This document shows positions 33,942 through 42,324 of a stretch of DNA of 64,000 nt, one piece after another (the first letter of the stretch is position 1; each line of letters starts with the position of its first letter). The notes under the pieces were generated by a model. That model was not told where the DNA came from. It did not search any database and saw nothing but the letters and a program-made list of their open reading frames with translations. The DNA is from Candidatus Bathyarchaeota archaeon. GTDB taxonomy: Archaea > Thermoproteota > Bathyarchaeia > TCS64. A program made the translations under genes and the position numbers. Location of the stretch: the NCBI GenBank assembly GCA_018652685.1, contig JABIBQ010000073.1, positions 62,001 through 126,000 of the forward strand, written 5' to 3'.

Positions 33942-34256
33942 ATGGCTGGCAAGGTAGGGAAGGACAGCAAAGTCCTGGAGCAGTTCATCCAAATATACTG
34001 CGATACCAAGCACACGGAAGCTGAGAAAAGCGATAAAGATGGGTCGAACCTCTGCATTGAGTGCAACGAGACCTTGGAGTACTCAAAATCAAGGAGAGAG
34101 TTATGCCCACTTGATCCGAAACCTGTCTGTAAGAACTGTGAGATTCACTGCTACAAGCCAGATCAGAGGCAGAAGATCAAGGACATCATGAGGCACTCCG
34201 GGATGCAACTCATCAAGAGGGGTAGGTTAGATATGCTATTCCATTACTTTTTCTAA
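33942..34256 (+). CDS. YgbA_NO-family (nitrous-oxide-stimulated promoter) protein
   Basis: A 104-residue cysteine-rich protein. The order 'LCIECNETLEYSKSRRELCP', 'PVCKNCEIHCYKPDQRQKI' and 'IMRHSGMQLI' matches YgbA-type proteins, whose Cys set (CxxC, C, CxxCxxxC) suggests a metal or Fe-S site. In bacteria ygbA is induced by nitric oxide and assists recovery of Fe-S metabolism; that function is not shown here. The following membrane-protein gene begins one base after its stop, implying coupling. Upstream a TATA-like 'tatttatttctcg' is about 45 nt away. Confidence 0.8.
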   Translation: MAGKVGKDSKVLEQFIQIYCDTKHTEAEKSDKDGSNLCIECNETLEYSKSRRELCPLDPKPVCKNCEIHCYKPDQRQKIKDIMRHSGMQLIKRGRLDMLFHYFF

Positions 34257-34289
34257 TTGTTACCATCCAATGAAACCGTTTTTTCATCT

Positions 34290-34598
34290 ATGTCACTCTA
34301 TCTGCAACAAGACTATAAGCCACTGTTCCAACCCAGTGACGCCATGTTCACCATGCTCGATGTGGGAAACTTCTTTCTATTCATCTCAGGATTCCTGATG
34401 ATTCACACGGCCTACAAGGACAGGGAAGTCTTGACCGGGTACAACTTCACGGGGAGTCTGATGCTTGCCATAGGCATCTCCTTCGTCATTGTCTTCTACA
34501 TCCAGCAAGGATTCTGGTTGAGCACGTTCCTCACACTGCCAAACTACCTCTACTGGATCGTGGTCGTGGTATCACTGCTAAGAATTAAGAGAAAATAA
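34290..34598 (+). CDS. Small membrane protein, about three helices
   Basis: About 102 residues from ATG 34290 ('MSLYLQQDYKPLF'), or 113 from a TTG directly after the upstream stop. Hydrophobic segments are near 'MLDVGNFFLFISGFLMIHTA', 'GSLMLAIGISFVIVFYI' and 'LYWIVVVVSLLRI', so three membrane helices are predicted with a basic C-terminus 'RIKRK'. No family recognised. Its tight spacing with the YgbA-like gene suggests a joint role. Confidence 0.6.
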   Translation: MSLYLQQDYKPLFQPSDAMFTMLDVGNFFLFISGFLMIHTAYKDREVLTGYNFTGSLMLAIGISFVIVFYIQQGFWLSTFLTLPNYLYWIVVVVSLLRIKRK

Positions 34599-34688
34599 TC
34601 AGTGGCACCATACTCTTTCTATATACATTTAGTTTAAATGTAAGAGTTCATCCATATTCTCGGTCTGGTGTATATATTGGAAAACAGC

Positions 34689-35882
34689 ATGCGCGAATAT
34701 TATCTCATGGTTATTAGCGGGACATTGACGATGTTCGCAGGAGGTTTTATCTGGCCCATCTTCGCGCCCTTCGTCAGGACCGAGTTCACAGCATCTCTCC
34801 AGCTAGTCGGATTCGCCGTATCAGGATATTTCCTCCTGAGGATGTTCACAGAGTTCCCCATCGGCGTCCTGAGCGACAGGATGGGACCAAGACTCCCTCT
34901 GATTGTGGGAAGGGTATTTGCAGTCATCGGGGCCTACCTCTGTTACAGGACCACAAACATCTGGATGCTCATCGTCGCCAGAATGATCTGGGGAATGGGT
35001 GACGCCAGTTTCTTTTGTATAGGCATGAGCTACGTTAGTCGTCTATTCCCCGCGGAGAAGAGAGGCAGGGCAATGGGAATCTTCCAGGCCGTAGAGATGG
35101 TCGGAAGCTTCATGGGTCAGACTATTGGTGGCTATGTCGCAGCAGTTTATGGTCCACGATTAAACTTTCTTCTCACAACAATCGTAGCGGTCATCGCATT
35201 GATATCGGTAACCATGATTAGGGGAAACAACAGCACTATGAAAATAAGCAACAAGAAGGTGAGCCTCATCCCTACGAGGGAAGAGATGAAGAAAGTTCTC
35301 AGCAAGACGCTCATAGTTGCCTGCATAATCAATCTAGTCACCATGATGATAAACAGTGGTCTCCTAGGCACCATACTACCTATCTACGCTACGGAGAACC
35401 TCGGACTACCTCTGACACAGTACGCGCTACTTGTATCAGCCAGCACCATCGGTAGCATCTCAGGCAACCTCATCGGGGGCGCTTTAAGCGACAAGATGGG
35501 CAGGAAAAAGATTCTCCTAATCGGATTTGCCATTGGAGCTCTATCAATATTCGGAATAACGATATTCCCTTCATTCATTCCACTACTGGTAATGATGTTC
35601 TTCAAGGGGATATTTTGGGGAATCGTCTATGGTGTGGTTCCGGCTTACATAGCAGACGCGGTACCCGACGAGGTCAGGGGAATTGGTATAGGCACGTTCA
35701 GGACATTCATGGACCTGGGTGGACTGGTAGGCCCCATGGTTATGACTTCCATCGTAGCTGGCTTCGGTGGAGCACAAGGCTATGTCTATAGCTTCTACTT
35801 TGGAGTCGCCACGATAATCGCGCTCATCGGTCTAACCATGACTCTTAAGGACACTACGGGCAAATCTGTAACAGTTCATTAA
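34689..35882 (+). CDS. MFS transporter
   Basis: Twelve-helix permease of about 397 residues. The first-half signature is 'GVLSDRMGPRLPLIVGR', the second-half one 'GGALSDKMGRKKILLIG'. 'RMIWGMGDASFFCIGMSYV' in helix 4 resembles drug- and nitrate-type MFS proteins, but substrate is unclear. ATG 34689 ('MREYYLMV') is preferred over the upstream 34668 because it begins at the usual cytoplasmic tail. Monocistronic, and distinct from the two MFS genes in the first 10 kb. Confidence 0.88.
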   Translation: MREYYLMVISGTLTMFAGGFIWPIFAPFVRTEFTASLQLVGFAVSGYFLLRMFTEFPIGVLSDRMGPRLPLIVGRVFAVIGAYLCYRTTNIWMLIVARMIWGMGDASFFCIGMSYVSRLFPAEKRGRAMGIFQAVEMVGSFMGQTIGGYVAAVYGPRLNFLLTTIVAVIALISVTMIRGNNSTMKISNKKVSLIPTREEMKKVLSKTLIVACIINLVTMMINSGLLGTILPIYATENLGLPLTQYALLVSASTIGSISGNLIGGALSDKMGRKKILLIGFAIGALSIFGITIFPSFIPLLVMMFFKGIFWGIVYGVVPAYIADAVPDEVRGIGIGTFRTFMDLGGLVGPMVMTSIVAGFGGAQGYVYSFYFGVATIIALIGLTMTLKDTTGKSVTVH

Positions 35883-36046
35883 CTAGGACTGCATGAGAAA
35901 AAAGGCCAATTTCATTTTTCAGAGTTATAGGAGAATCCTAGTACTCCTTGGGTATCATTGTGCGCGCTCAACATGATCATGCCCGACAGGTAGGTAGTAG
36001 CTTGTAACATATATGGAAAATAAAATGGTGAAAGAGGTTTAGGCTT

Positions 36047-37330
36047 CTACTTAATTTGGGCAACATGAACGCTACAGGAGATACATGGATCATAGGCTCT
36101 CACCATGATCTCGAGTGCATGTTTCACCTCGTCCACCGGTTTGTCAGCCAGATTACCTGCTATGACCCTTGTGTCCTTCTCGATGTTGTAGGCATTTTGG
36201 GCGGTTGGGGTTATGATGTTTGACTTTGTTATCCGTCCCTCACCGTCAAAAGTGTAGTCGTGGTAAAGAAGACCTCTTGGAGCTTCAACCGCGTTGATGC
36301 CTCTGGACTCGAAAACCTCGAAATCAACCAAGCCCTCGTTTTCCAGACCGGAGTCTATCAATGAGTCTATTACCTTTACGCTGTGTTCAACATCGTGTAC
36401 GAGTTCGATGGCTTGTGCTAGATTGTTGCTGATGGTATTCCTGAAATCCAGAAGCCCTCCGTGTTCATTGTACAGTTCGGCGGCTGTTCCTTTGAGTTTC
36501 CCGTGGTTGAAGTATAATCTCGGTAAAGCTCCAACCATGAAAGGCCTGTCTTTGTAGGACGAGAACTTGGCGTACGAATGGCGATTAACCGACTCGTTTG
36601 TCAAGCTCTCATATTCTTTCTCTGGGATTCGCTCATTATCAGAAGTGAGGATATGGTCACCCAGATAGCCGAACTCGGCGCCTGAGTCCAACGCGAGAAG
36701 CACGTTGTCGGAAACGTTGTAATCCGGAAGAGTGAAACCGCTTAGAAGATTTACGGCAAGAACTGTAGTGGGCTGCACTTTCAATAGCTGTTCCTTGATC
36801 TCAAGTAGAGCATCCTCGGATGGAACTTTGGAGAAGCCCCCAACGCGCTCGTTCATTCCGTGCACATCTCTACCACTCAGTGCAGTATGGATCATGTTCC
36901 CAGTTTTCTTGAGATCAAGAGCAGCCTCGACGGCGTCAAGATGCGCTGTGCTCATGTGGATAGCGTCTGGAAACCCTAGGAAATCCGGCAACGCCAACAT
37001 GAAAACGTGTAACGCATGGCTTTCTATCGTCTCTCCGTGGATTAGTAGGTCTCTTAGCCTGTGAGTCTGTGGTGTTGAGTCCACCTTAAACGCGTTTTCG
37101 ATGGCTCCTATACTTGCCAAGCTATGACTGGCAGTGCAAATAGCGCAAATCCGTCTGGTAACATCAGGTACTTTATCGTACTGCATAGTCTTGATGAGAT
37201 GCTCGAAGAACCGTGGACCTTCAAAGATGTTGAACTTGACGTCCTTCACCTTATTACCCTCCAGTATTACCTCGATTCCACCGTGGCCTTCGACCCGTGT
37301 AAGTTCGTCTATTGTTATGGTTTTACTCAT
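36047..37330 (-). CDS. hydA: [NiFe]-hydrogenase large (alpha) subunit, group 3b
   Basis: Catalytic subunit of a cytosolic NAD(P)-linked hydrogenase, 427 residues. The four Ni-binding cysteines are in 'RICAICTASH' (L1, residues about 60-69) and 'DPCISCSVH' (L2, at the C-terminus). The C-terminal extension usually cleaved after the second motif is 'VAQIK', a very short maturation tail. With the three genes before it (hydB-hydG-hydD order) it forms the archaeal sulfhydrogenase type, which oxidises H2 or disposes of reductant using NADP(H), and can reduce sulfur in Pyrococcus. The start overlaps the previous gene by 8 nt. No maturation genes (hyp) are in view. Confidence 0.93.
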   Translation of the reverse strand: MSKTITIDELTRVEGHGGIEVILEGNKVKDVKFNIFEGPRFFEHLIKTMQYDKVPDVTRRICAICTASHSLASIGAIENAFKVDSTPQTHRLRDLLIHGETIESHALHVFMLALPDFLGFPDAIHMSTAHLDAVEAALDLKKTGNMIHTALSGRDVHGMNERVGGFSKVPSEDALLEIKEQLLKVQPTTVLAVNLLSGFTLPDYNVSDNVLLALDSGAEFGYLGDHILTSDNERIPEKEYESLTNESVNRHSYAKFSSYKDRPFMVGALPRLYFNHGKLKGTAAELYNEHGGLLDFRNTISNNLAQAIELVHDVEHSVKVIDSLIDSGLENEGLVDFEVFESRGINAVEAPRGLLYHDYTFDGEGRITKSNIITPTAQNAYNIEKDTRVIAGNLADKPVDEVKHALEIMVRAYDPCISCSVHVAQIK

Positions 37331-38096
37331 TGTTGTTACCTCCTAAGAACCCAGCCGCAAGCTCGCCGCTGAAGACCCTCAGCCTGTTCATGATATCCAC
37401 TTCGGTATATCCCAAGTCGAGTAACATCTTGTACTCGGCAGCAAAAGTTTCTGATCCCTCAACGGTTCCCCGACATCCTATGCAGTCAAGACCTAGGGAT
37501 GGACATCTCGCGTTACATCCTGCTTTTATGATTGGTCCAAGGCAGGGCTTTGACTCTTCTGTGATCAAGCAAGGATACTCGTTGATCTTGCACTCTACAC
37601 AGACCGGGTAGGTATACCTCTGTGGGAGGTCTCCGTGTAGCAGAGATGAGACTGCCTTGAGTACCTCAGTCTTCTCGACAGGGCACCCTGGTATCTGGAG
37701 GTCTACCGTGACATACTCTCTGATTGGTTTTGAGGGTAGCGCATCGAAGAAACCTGGCTCCACTCCATAGACATCCTGCAGTTTCTCAGCCAATGTCGTC
37801 TGGTCATTCCTCATGGACTGTATGCATCCGTCGATGGCACAGTTACCGAAAGCTATGATGACCTTGGACCTCTCTCTGATCTCTTTCAGCTTCTTGAGGT
37901 CATGTTCTGTTGACACTGTCCCCTCAACGAAGGCTATGTCCACTTCTCCCGGCTCCTTGTAGCTGCTTCCCTCTTGGAAATCAACTATCACAAACCTGCT
38001 GACAAGATCAAGTAACTCGTCCTCCATGTTGAGTATCTGTAACTGATCTCCCGCACATCCTGTCAGGCTGAAAATCCCTAGTCTTGGTTTGCTCAT
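37323..38096 (-). CDS. hydD: [NiFe]-hydrogenase small (delta) subunit, group 3b
   Basis: Iron-sulfur small subunit, 257 residues. Cysteines for the proximal cluster are in 'LTGCAGDQLQIL' and 'FGNCAIDGCIQSM' and 'IPGCPVEKTEVL', and a C-terminal Cys cluster 'CNARCPSLGLDCIGCRG' serves further clusters. No twin-arginine signal is present, consistent with a cytosolic enzyme. It passes electrons from HydA to the HydBG module. The gene begins one base after the end of hydG, and its end overlaps hydA by 8 nt. Confidence 0.92.
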   Translation of the reverse strand: MSKPRLGIFSLTGCAGDQLQILNMEDELLDLVSRFVIVDFQEGSSYKEPGEVDIAFVEGTVSTEHDLKKLKEIRERSKVIIAFGNCAIDGCIQSMRNDQTTLAEKLQDVYGVEPGFFDALPSKPIREYVTVDLQIPGCPVEKTEVLKAVSSLLHGDLPQRYTYPVCVECKINEYPCLITEESKPCLGPIIKAGCNARCPSLGLDCIGCRGTVEGSETFAAEYKMLLDLGYTEVDIMNRLRVFSGELAAGFLGGNNNE

Positions 38097-38097
38097 C

Positions 38098-38982
38098 TTA
38101 GATCATCCCCTTCGTGTTTATTGCATCCCACTGTGTGAACACCGGTCCGTCCTTGCACACATACTTGATTGATTTCCCGGTGCCGACAAGGCAGTGGCCG
38201 CATTGGCCTACTCCACATCGCATCCGACGCTCAAGGGTCATGAATATCTGTTCTGGAGGGACTCCCAGCTTATCAAGTTCCATGGCCGTAAACCGGTACA
38301 TGATTGGAGGTCCTCCGAGTATGGCCACGGTATTTGCGTCCTGAGGGTCTAGTAACCCGAATAGCTTGGTGACCAGTCCGTGGATACATCTATCGTTCAT
38401 ATCTTGTTGTAGTCCCATAAACACCTTATCGGTCTCGTCCTCGTAGCTTAGGTAGGTCTTGACATCATAACTATCACCGTGTTTGAAATGTTCAAGTATC
38501 TCGTCTCGATATAGCATTAGATCATAGTTCCTGACACCGTAGAGGAGACAGATCTTCCCAAACCTCTCCCTGTTGTTGAGGGCATATTGAAGCACACCAC
38601 GAATGGGTGCCACCCCTAGACCACCTGCAACAAGTAAGAGATCCTTTCCCACGAAATCCTCCATCGGGAAACCGTTTCCGTATGGACCTCTAACCCAGAC
38701 ACTGTCACCCACTTCAAGTTTGTGGATAGCGTTGGTTACCCTACCTGCATTTCGGATACAAAGCTCAAGACCTGTTTTTTCAGTCTGAGCCGTGCATATC
38801 GAGATGGGGGCCTCTCCAACGCCCATGACACCGAGTTTGATGAACTGCCCCGGCATGTATTTAAATTTCGTCTGGTCCGTGGGGTCCTGAAAATTGATGG
38901 TCACGAACTTTTCGATATCAGTCATTTTCTGGATCTCTGTGATCTTGGCCTTCACAGGCATTAGCGGGTTGATCTTTATCAT
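38098..38982 (-). CDS. hydG: Hydrogenase FAD/NAD(P)-binding (gamma) subunit
   Basis: A 294-residue ferredoxin-NADP-reductase-like subunit. FAD-binding is indicated by 'MPGQFIKLGVMG', the NAD(P) site by 'LLVAGGLGVAPIRGVL' and 'CLLYGVRNYDLMLY', and a C-terminal [2Fe-2S] site by 'RRMRCGVGQCGHCLVG' with the later 'YVCKDGP'. In the sulfhydrogenase this subunit exchanges electrons with NADP(H). It shares ATGA with the end of hydB, so translation is coupled. Confidence 0.92.
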   Translation of the reverse strand: MIKINPLMPVKAKITEIQKMTDIEKFVTINFQDPTDQTKFKYMPGQFIKLGVMGVGEAPISICTAQTEKTGLELCIRNAGRVTNAIHKLEVGDSVWVRGPYGNGFPMEDFVGKDLLLVAGGLGVAPIRGVLQYALNNRERFGKICLLYGVRNYDLMLYRDEILEHFKHGDSYDVKTYLSYEDETDKVFMGLQQDMNDRCIHGLVTKLFGLLDPQDANTVAILGGPPIMYRFTAMELDKLGVPPEQIFMTLERRMRCGVGQCGHCLVGTGKSIKYVCKDGPVFTQWDAINTKGMI

Positions 38983-40004
38983 TGGGACTCACCTCTAATC
39001 TTACTCATTATTTCAAGGAAATCAATATCAGCTGGGCAGTAAACGGAGCATCTTCCACAACCGACGCAGTTGGGCATGTCCTCTCTCAAGCTTCCCTTAC
39101 AATTGAAACGGTTTCTAATCCGCTCATACGCACTAGGCCTGAAGTTGTGACCACCTGCAACAAGACCGTGGTCCTGTAACATACAACTGTACCAACGCCT
39201 AACCCTCTCCCCTGTGGTGAGATTGAGGTCAATGTTGTCCTGAACATCATAGCACCTGCATCGGGGGCAAACCATGTTACATGATCCGCATCCCAAACAT
39301 CGGTCACCATACTCTTTCCAGATTTGGCTATCATAGGACAGGTCAAGCATGTCCTGGAGACCAGCCATCTCAATGGACTTTTTGAAAGAGTTCATTCTCT
39401 CGTTTTCTACCGCCTTGAATTGGTCGAGGTCATTATCACCCAGTTCAGTGAACAGATCTGGGTTTTCGCTGATTATTCGGAGACCCTTTGGAGAACCTAC
39501 TCTAACGAGATATTTTTCGCCGATATCGTGGAGGAAGAGCTCAAACCCTTCTGATGCGAAGCTTGTCCCGGTTGACTTGCAGAAGCAGAAATCATCTGGA
39601 CTGCAGCTAATACCCACAATGAGAGTTCTATCTCTCCTTGACGAGTATAGGGTATCAGTGAACTCCTCAAGGAACACCTTTGCTAATAGATTCAGTGCAT
39701 GAAGATCACAGGGATGGACACCGAACATAACGAGTTTTTCCGAGGATTCCTCAGGTTCTATGTATATCTCCTTCTTTTTGTCGAACGTGAAAATGGTTTC
39801 CTCGGGAGCAATAAACATTTTTTTCGGCGAGATCATGGTTCGGTTGTAATTCAGTTCAACCTTTTCCATTGAATCCACTTTCTGGAAGGAATGGTTTTTC
39901 TCACCATGTTTGACGGGAGCAAAAACAGAACCATGATTCTTCAAAATGTCGAAGAATCTAGGCAGTTTGTCTTTTCCTAGCACCTTGAGTAATAGAGCGG
40001 TCAA
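38979..40004 (-). CDS. hydB: Hydrogenase iron-sulfur (beta) subunit
   Basis: A 341-residue subunit with two [4Fe-4S] clusters in the C-terminal half: 'CLGCGSCNMVCPRCRC' and 'CVGCGRCSVYCP'. The N-terminal half ('FGVHPCDLHALNLL', 'GISCSPDDFCFC') matches the sulfhydrogenase beta subunit/anaerobic sulfite-reductase A type. It is first in the operon. The start codon is a TTG; a TATA-like 'TCTTATAGT' about 25-33 nt upstream on the minus strand suggests a leaderless message, as for several genes here. It likely links HydG to an iron-sulfur chain or to external ferredoxin. Confidence 0.92.
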   Translation of the reverse strand: MTALLLKVLGKDKLPRFFDILKNHGSVFAPVKHGEKNHSFQKVDSMEKVELNYNRTMISPKKMFIAPEETIFTFDKKKEIYIEPEESSEKLVMFGVHPCDLHALNLLAKVFLEEFTDTLYSSRRDRTLIVGISCSPDDFCFCKSTGTSFASEGFELFLHDIGEKYLVRVGSPKGLRIISENPDLFTELGDNDLDQFKAVENERMNSFKKSIEMAGLQDMLDLSYDSQIWKEYGDRCLGCGSCNMVCPRCRCYDVQDNIDLNLTTGERVRRWYSCMLQDHGLVAGGHNFRPSAYERIRNRFNCKGSLREDMPNCVGCGRCSVYCPADIDFLEIMSKIRGESQ

Positions 40005-40027
40005 TGCATAACACTTCGACGATAAGT

Positions 40028-40037
40028 ACTATAAGAT
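40028..40037 (-). promoter_or_regulatory. TATA-like box of the hydBGDA operon
   Basis: Minus-strand 'ATCTTATAGT' lies 24-33 nt before the TTG start of hydB, matching the spacing of other leaderless genes in the window. Confidence 0.45.
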
Positions 40038-40205
40038 CGGTAATTATAATTTTCTACATAGTAAACTATAGATATTTCAGTATTGTAGAAAAATGAAATA
40101 GCTACTTGTTAATAATTGCGTGCGCGGTATGTCAAAGAGTAGAAAACCAATCCATCAAATTCTTTGTCTTCATGCATGCAGTAAGAGGTATTCGTTTGGT
40201 GTAGA

Positions 40206-40283
40206 TGGCGAGCCCGGGGGGATTCGAACCCTCGGCCCCAGCCTTAGGAGGGCTGTGCTCTATCCAAGCTGAGCTACGGGCTC
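40206..40283 (-). tRNA. tRNA-Arg (anticodon CCT), CCA encoded
   Basis: 78 nt including CCA. Acceptor GAGCCCG pairs with CGGGCTC; D arm 'TAGCTCAGCTTGGATAGAGCA'-type; anticodon stem CAGCC/GGCTG encloses CTCCTAA, giving anticodon CCT, which reads AGG, a codon used often for Arg in these genes. T arm GAGGG-TTCGAAT-CCCCC is present. A TATA-like 'TATTTTTAAA' about 28-37 nt upstream (40311-40320) is the likely promoter. Confidence 0.96.
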
Positions 40284-40459
40284 GCGCGCCTTCTTGTACG
40301 TGTAACCTGATTTAAAAATACTCCTGATGTTCATCTAACCATCAACGTACATTAAATGCATTCTACGAGAATAACAGGGATTGGATGATACAAACAGGCA
40401 TCCGCGGTGTCCGTGTCCTTGATTCACAGACTAAAAGATTGTATTGTCTCAGAGATATG

Positions 40460-40478
40460 GGATGTTATTATAACATCC
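40460..40478. promoter_or_regulatory. Perfect 19-bp palindrome (9-bp arms) beside a TATA-like box
   Basis: GGATGTTAT-T-ATAACATCC is fully symmetric around one central base. TATA-like 'gttaaaaccc' begins 3 nt after it. As a hairpin it would have no loop, so a dimeric regulator site is the better reading. It controls a + strand transcript that would start near 40510. Confidence 0.55.
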
Positions 40479-40573
40479 ATGTTAAAACCCTATTAAACAC
40501 GGCCAGAAAAAATTCACCAGTTGCCTCCCTCACGTAACCGAACTGTGATATAGATTATTCGTACATTATAGAA

Positions 40574-40771
40574 ATGCCCGAGTGGGAGCGGAAAACCGCC
40601 AAAGGAGCGAAAGACGGAAGACCGCTGAAACGAAGGAGATGGGCTTCAAAAGATTCACGGGCTTGGGCTCGCGAAAAACTGACATCTCCAAGTGAGAACA
40701 CTTGGGCAACTTGCATTTTAGAGAAATTAAACATTAAAAAAGGGTTAGAGGACCCTCTTCTAGACAAATAA
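40574..40771 (+). CDS. Doubtful small basic ORF (65 aa)
   Basis: A 65-codon ORF, very rich in Lys, Arg and Trp, starting 'MPEWERKTAKGAKDG'. It follows the palindrome and TATA-like box by about 90 nt and has no clear ribosome-binding site. I recognise no family, and an opposite-strand ORF of similar length covers it. It could be a small nucleic-acid-binding protein or not a gene at all. Confidence 0.25.
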   Translation: MPEWERKTAKGAKDGRPLKRRRWASKDSRAWAREKLTSPSENTWATCILEKLNIKKGLEDPLLDK

Positions 40772-40808
40772 GAGCCTGTTTCAAATACTCGCGGACGGTA
40801 TCATTCCC

Positions 40809-41270
40809 ATGGCAAGAAAGATAGAACTGGAGTGGCCAAGCGAGGAGATCACAGTCGTGGCCACTCTTCTCGAGGACGAGGAGCCTGAGCTCTGCACCCT
40901 CCTATGGGAAAACCTGGAGGAGCCACTTAAGCTGTTTTGCAGACACCCCGTGAGCACGGGGGAGGAGTTCAGCGCTGCCGCTAGGCCACCAAGACACCCG
41001 GTTAAGACGGGCGTTGTCATGGGCAGGACCAAGCGGATGTTCAGCCAGATAGAGCCAGGGAGCATCAACTACAGCGTCCACGGCGGCTACGGCGGCCTGA
41101 GCTGCTACTACGGCCCATGCACAGAGCCAATCATGGTCAGCGGCGCAGTGGTGGGAAAGGTCAGCGAGGCCCAGATGCCCGTTCTCATCAAGGCAGGTAA
41201 GGCGGTATGGAACGCCTACTACATGCTACACGAGCCTATCCTAATGTATGCCAGGAGGCACGTGGAATGA
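40809..41270 (+). CDS. DUF3830-like (cyclophilin-fold) protein
   Basis: A 153-residue protein: 'LLEDEEPELCTLLWENLEEP' near the N-terminus followed by 'CRHPVSTGEEF', then a Gly/Tyr-rich region 'NYSVHGGYGGLSCYYGPCTE' and 'GAVVGKVSEAQMPVLIKAG'. The 'L..DEAP..C..LW..LP.....HPV..G.E' pattern matches DUF3830, a cyclophilin-like fold often found beside amidohydrolase and transporter genes in bacteria. Function is unknown. The next gene starts within its stop codon (ATGA), so the two products are made together. Confidence 0.65.
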   Translation: MARKIELEWPSEEITVVATLLEDEEPELCTLLWENLEEPLKLFCRHPVSTGEEFSAAARPPRHPVKTGVVMGRTKRMFSQIEPGSINYSVHGGYGGLSCYYGPCTEPIMVSGAVVGKVSEAQMPVLIKAGKAVWNAYYMLHEPILMYARRHVE

Positions 41271-41815
41271 GCTGGGTAAAAGTTAAGGACATGATCGAGG
41301 ACGAGATCGACCGTATCTTCTGGGACGAGCCCGAGGAGATAACAATGTGCAAGAAGGGCATCTTCCCCAGTGGAGCAAGCGTCGGAGGCCAAGTTCTGGG
41401 AAACCTGGTTTTCCTCATAGCGGACACACAGGCAATGGGTTGGAAGTGCGCAAAGCCCGCTGTATCCTCCGCCATAAAGGACCCAGACATGAGCCTTGAG
41501 GTTTGTAAGAAAATCTGGATGTACAGCACACTCCACATCTCAAAGATGTTGGGGGATAAAGACCCTCCAAACTGCCCCGCGCCATGGTTAAACGTGCCAA
41601 ATCTGTACAAGTTCAGCCAGGCAATCGACGGGGTGCTGCCCGAGGTCAAGACAAAGGACGAGCTTGAAGATCTGCTCTGGAGTTGGTTCAACTACGTTGA
41701 CTGCCTCAACAGGTGGTTCTTCCTGGTCTTCCCGTGGCACCTTGGCAAGGAGTTCCAGATAGTGAAGCCGGAGGATATCTCCGAGCTGGACAGGCTCAGC
41801 AAGCATTGGGAGTAG
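41267..41815 (+). CDS. Unknown protein coupled to the DUF3830-like gene
   Basis: A 182-residue protein from ATG 41267 (the track's 41207 start lies inside the upstream gene). It is mostly helical with cysteines in 'TMCKKGIFPSG', 'GWKCAKPA', 'LEVCKKIW', 'PPNCPAPW' and 'VDCLNRWF'; no family recognised. The ATGA overlap shows translational coupling. I would expect it to form a complex with the upstream product, but that is inference. Confidence 0.6.
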   Translation: MSWVKVKDMIEDEIDRIFWDEPEEITMCKKGIFPSGASVGGQVLGNLVFLIADTQAMGWKCAKPAVSSAIKDPDMSLEVCKKIWMYSTLHISKMLGDKDPPNCPAPWLNVPNLYKFSQAIDGVLPEVKTKDELEDLLWSWFNYVDCLNRWFFLVFPWHLGKEFQIVKPEDISELDRLSKHWE

Positions 41816-41868
41816 GGCATCCCAGCCTGCCCAAACGTTTTTTCAATCGTCACACCCTCTTCTCTGCC

Positions 41869-42324
41869 ATGTCGGACGAGGTTAGGGCACACACAGCACT
41901 GCACATCATCAAGGGGGCCATTGTCAAAGTCTTGGGCGAGGACGCTAACTGGAGTACTAGCGCCAACGTGAAAGATCTCCATGGCAGAATTGCGGTGGAG
42001 TTCAACAGGAAGCCAACCGTGGAGGAGATAGCGGAGATAGGGAGGCAGGCAAACGCGAAGGTGACTGAGGACGCAGAGGTAGAAATACACAATATGAGCA
42101 GGAGCGAGGCCGAGACGCGGTGGGGGGACCTAATATACGACAAGTGGCCGCTGCCCGATCACATCCAGCAGGTCAAGGTGTTCCACCTTCCAGGCTGGAA
42201 CGTGAACTGCTGCGGTAACAAGCACACGGAGAGGACCGGCGCTGTGGGATCGATAAAGATCACTAAAACTAGGTATCGTAACAGTAAAAATGTGCTAGAA
42301 GTGAGTTATGATGTTGAGGATTAG
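41869..42324 (+). CDS. AlaX-like trans-editing hydrolase (alanyl-tRNA synthetase editing domain)
   Basis: A 151-residue protein matching the free-standing editing domain of AlaRS. The zinc site is composed of 'HTALHIIKGA' (HxxxH) and 'CCGNKHTERTGAVGSI' (CxxxH), with 'DLHGRIAVEFNRKP' between. AlaX proteins hydrolyse mischarged Ser-tRNA-Ala or Gly-tRNA-Ala. The ATG at 41869 is used; the track's start (41713) runs through the upstream gene. Its stop overlaps the convergent eL40 gene by 3-4 nt. Confidence 0.85.
   Translation: MSDEVRAHTALHIIKGAIVKVLGEDANWSTSANVKDLHGRIAVEFNRKPTVEEIAEIGRQANAKVTEDAEVEIHNMSRSEAETRWGDLIYDKWPLPDHIQQVKVFHLPGWNVNCCGNKHTERTGAVGSIKITKTRYRNSKNVLEVSYDVED

Larger units (their letters stand above)
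40284..40808. other. 525-nt region with palindrome, TATA-like box and one doubtful small ORF
   Basis: Contains the tRNA-Arg promoter at the left, then a perfect palindrome (40460-40478) followed at once by 'gttaaaaccctattaaaca', a likely promoter. Downstream is a 65-codon ORF (40574) of uncertain reality and then the DUF3830-like gene at 40809. Confidence 0.45.

Noticed and set aside
40555-40767. 70-aa minus-strand ORF opposite the doubtful ORF at 40574
   Set aside because: No start signal and no family; one of the two may be spurious, and neither can be supported well.
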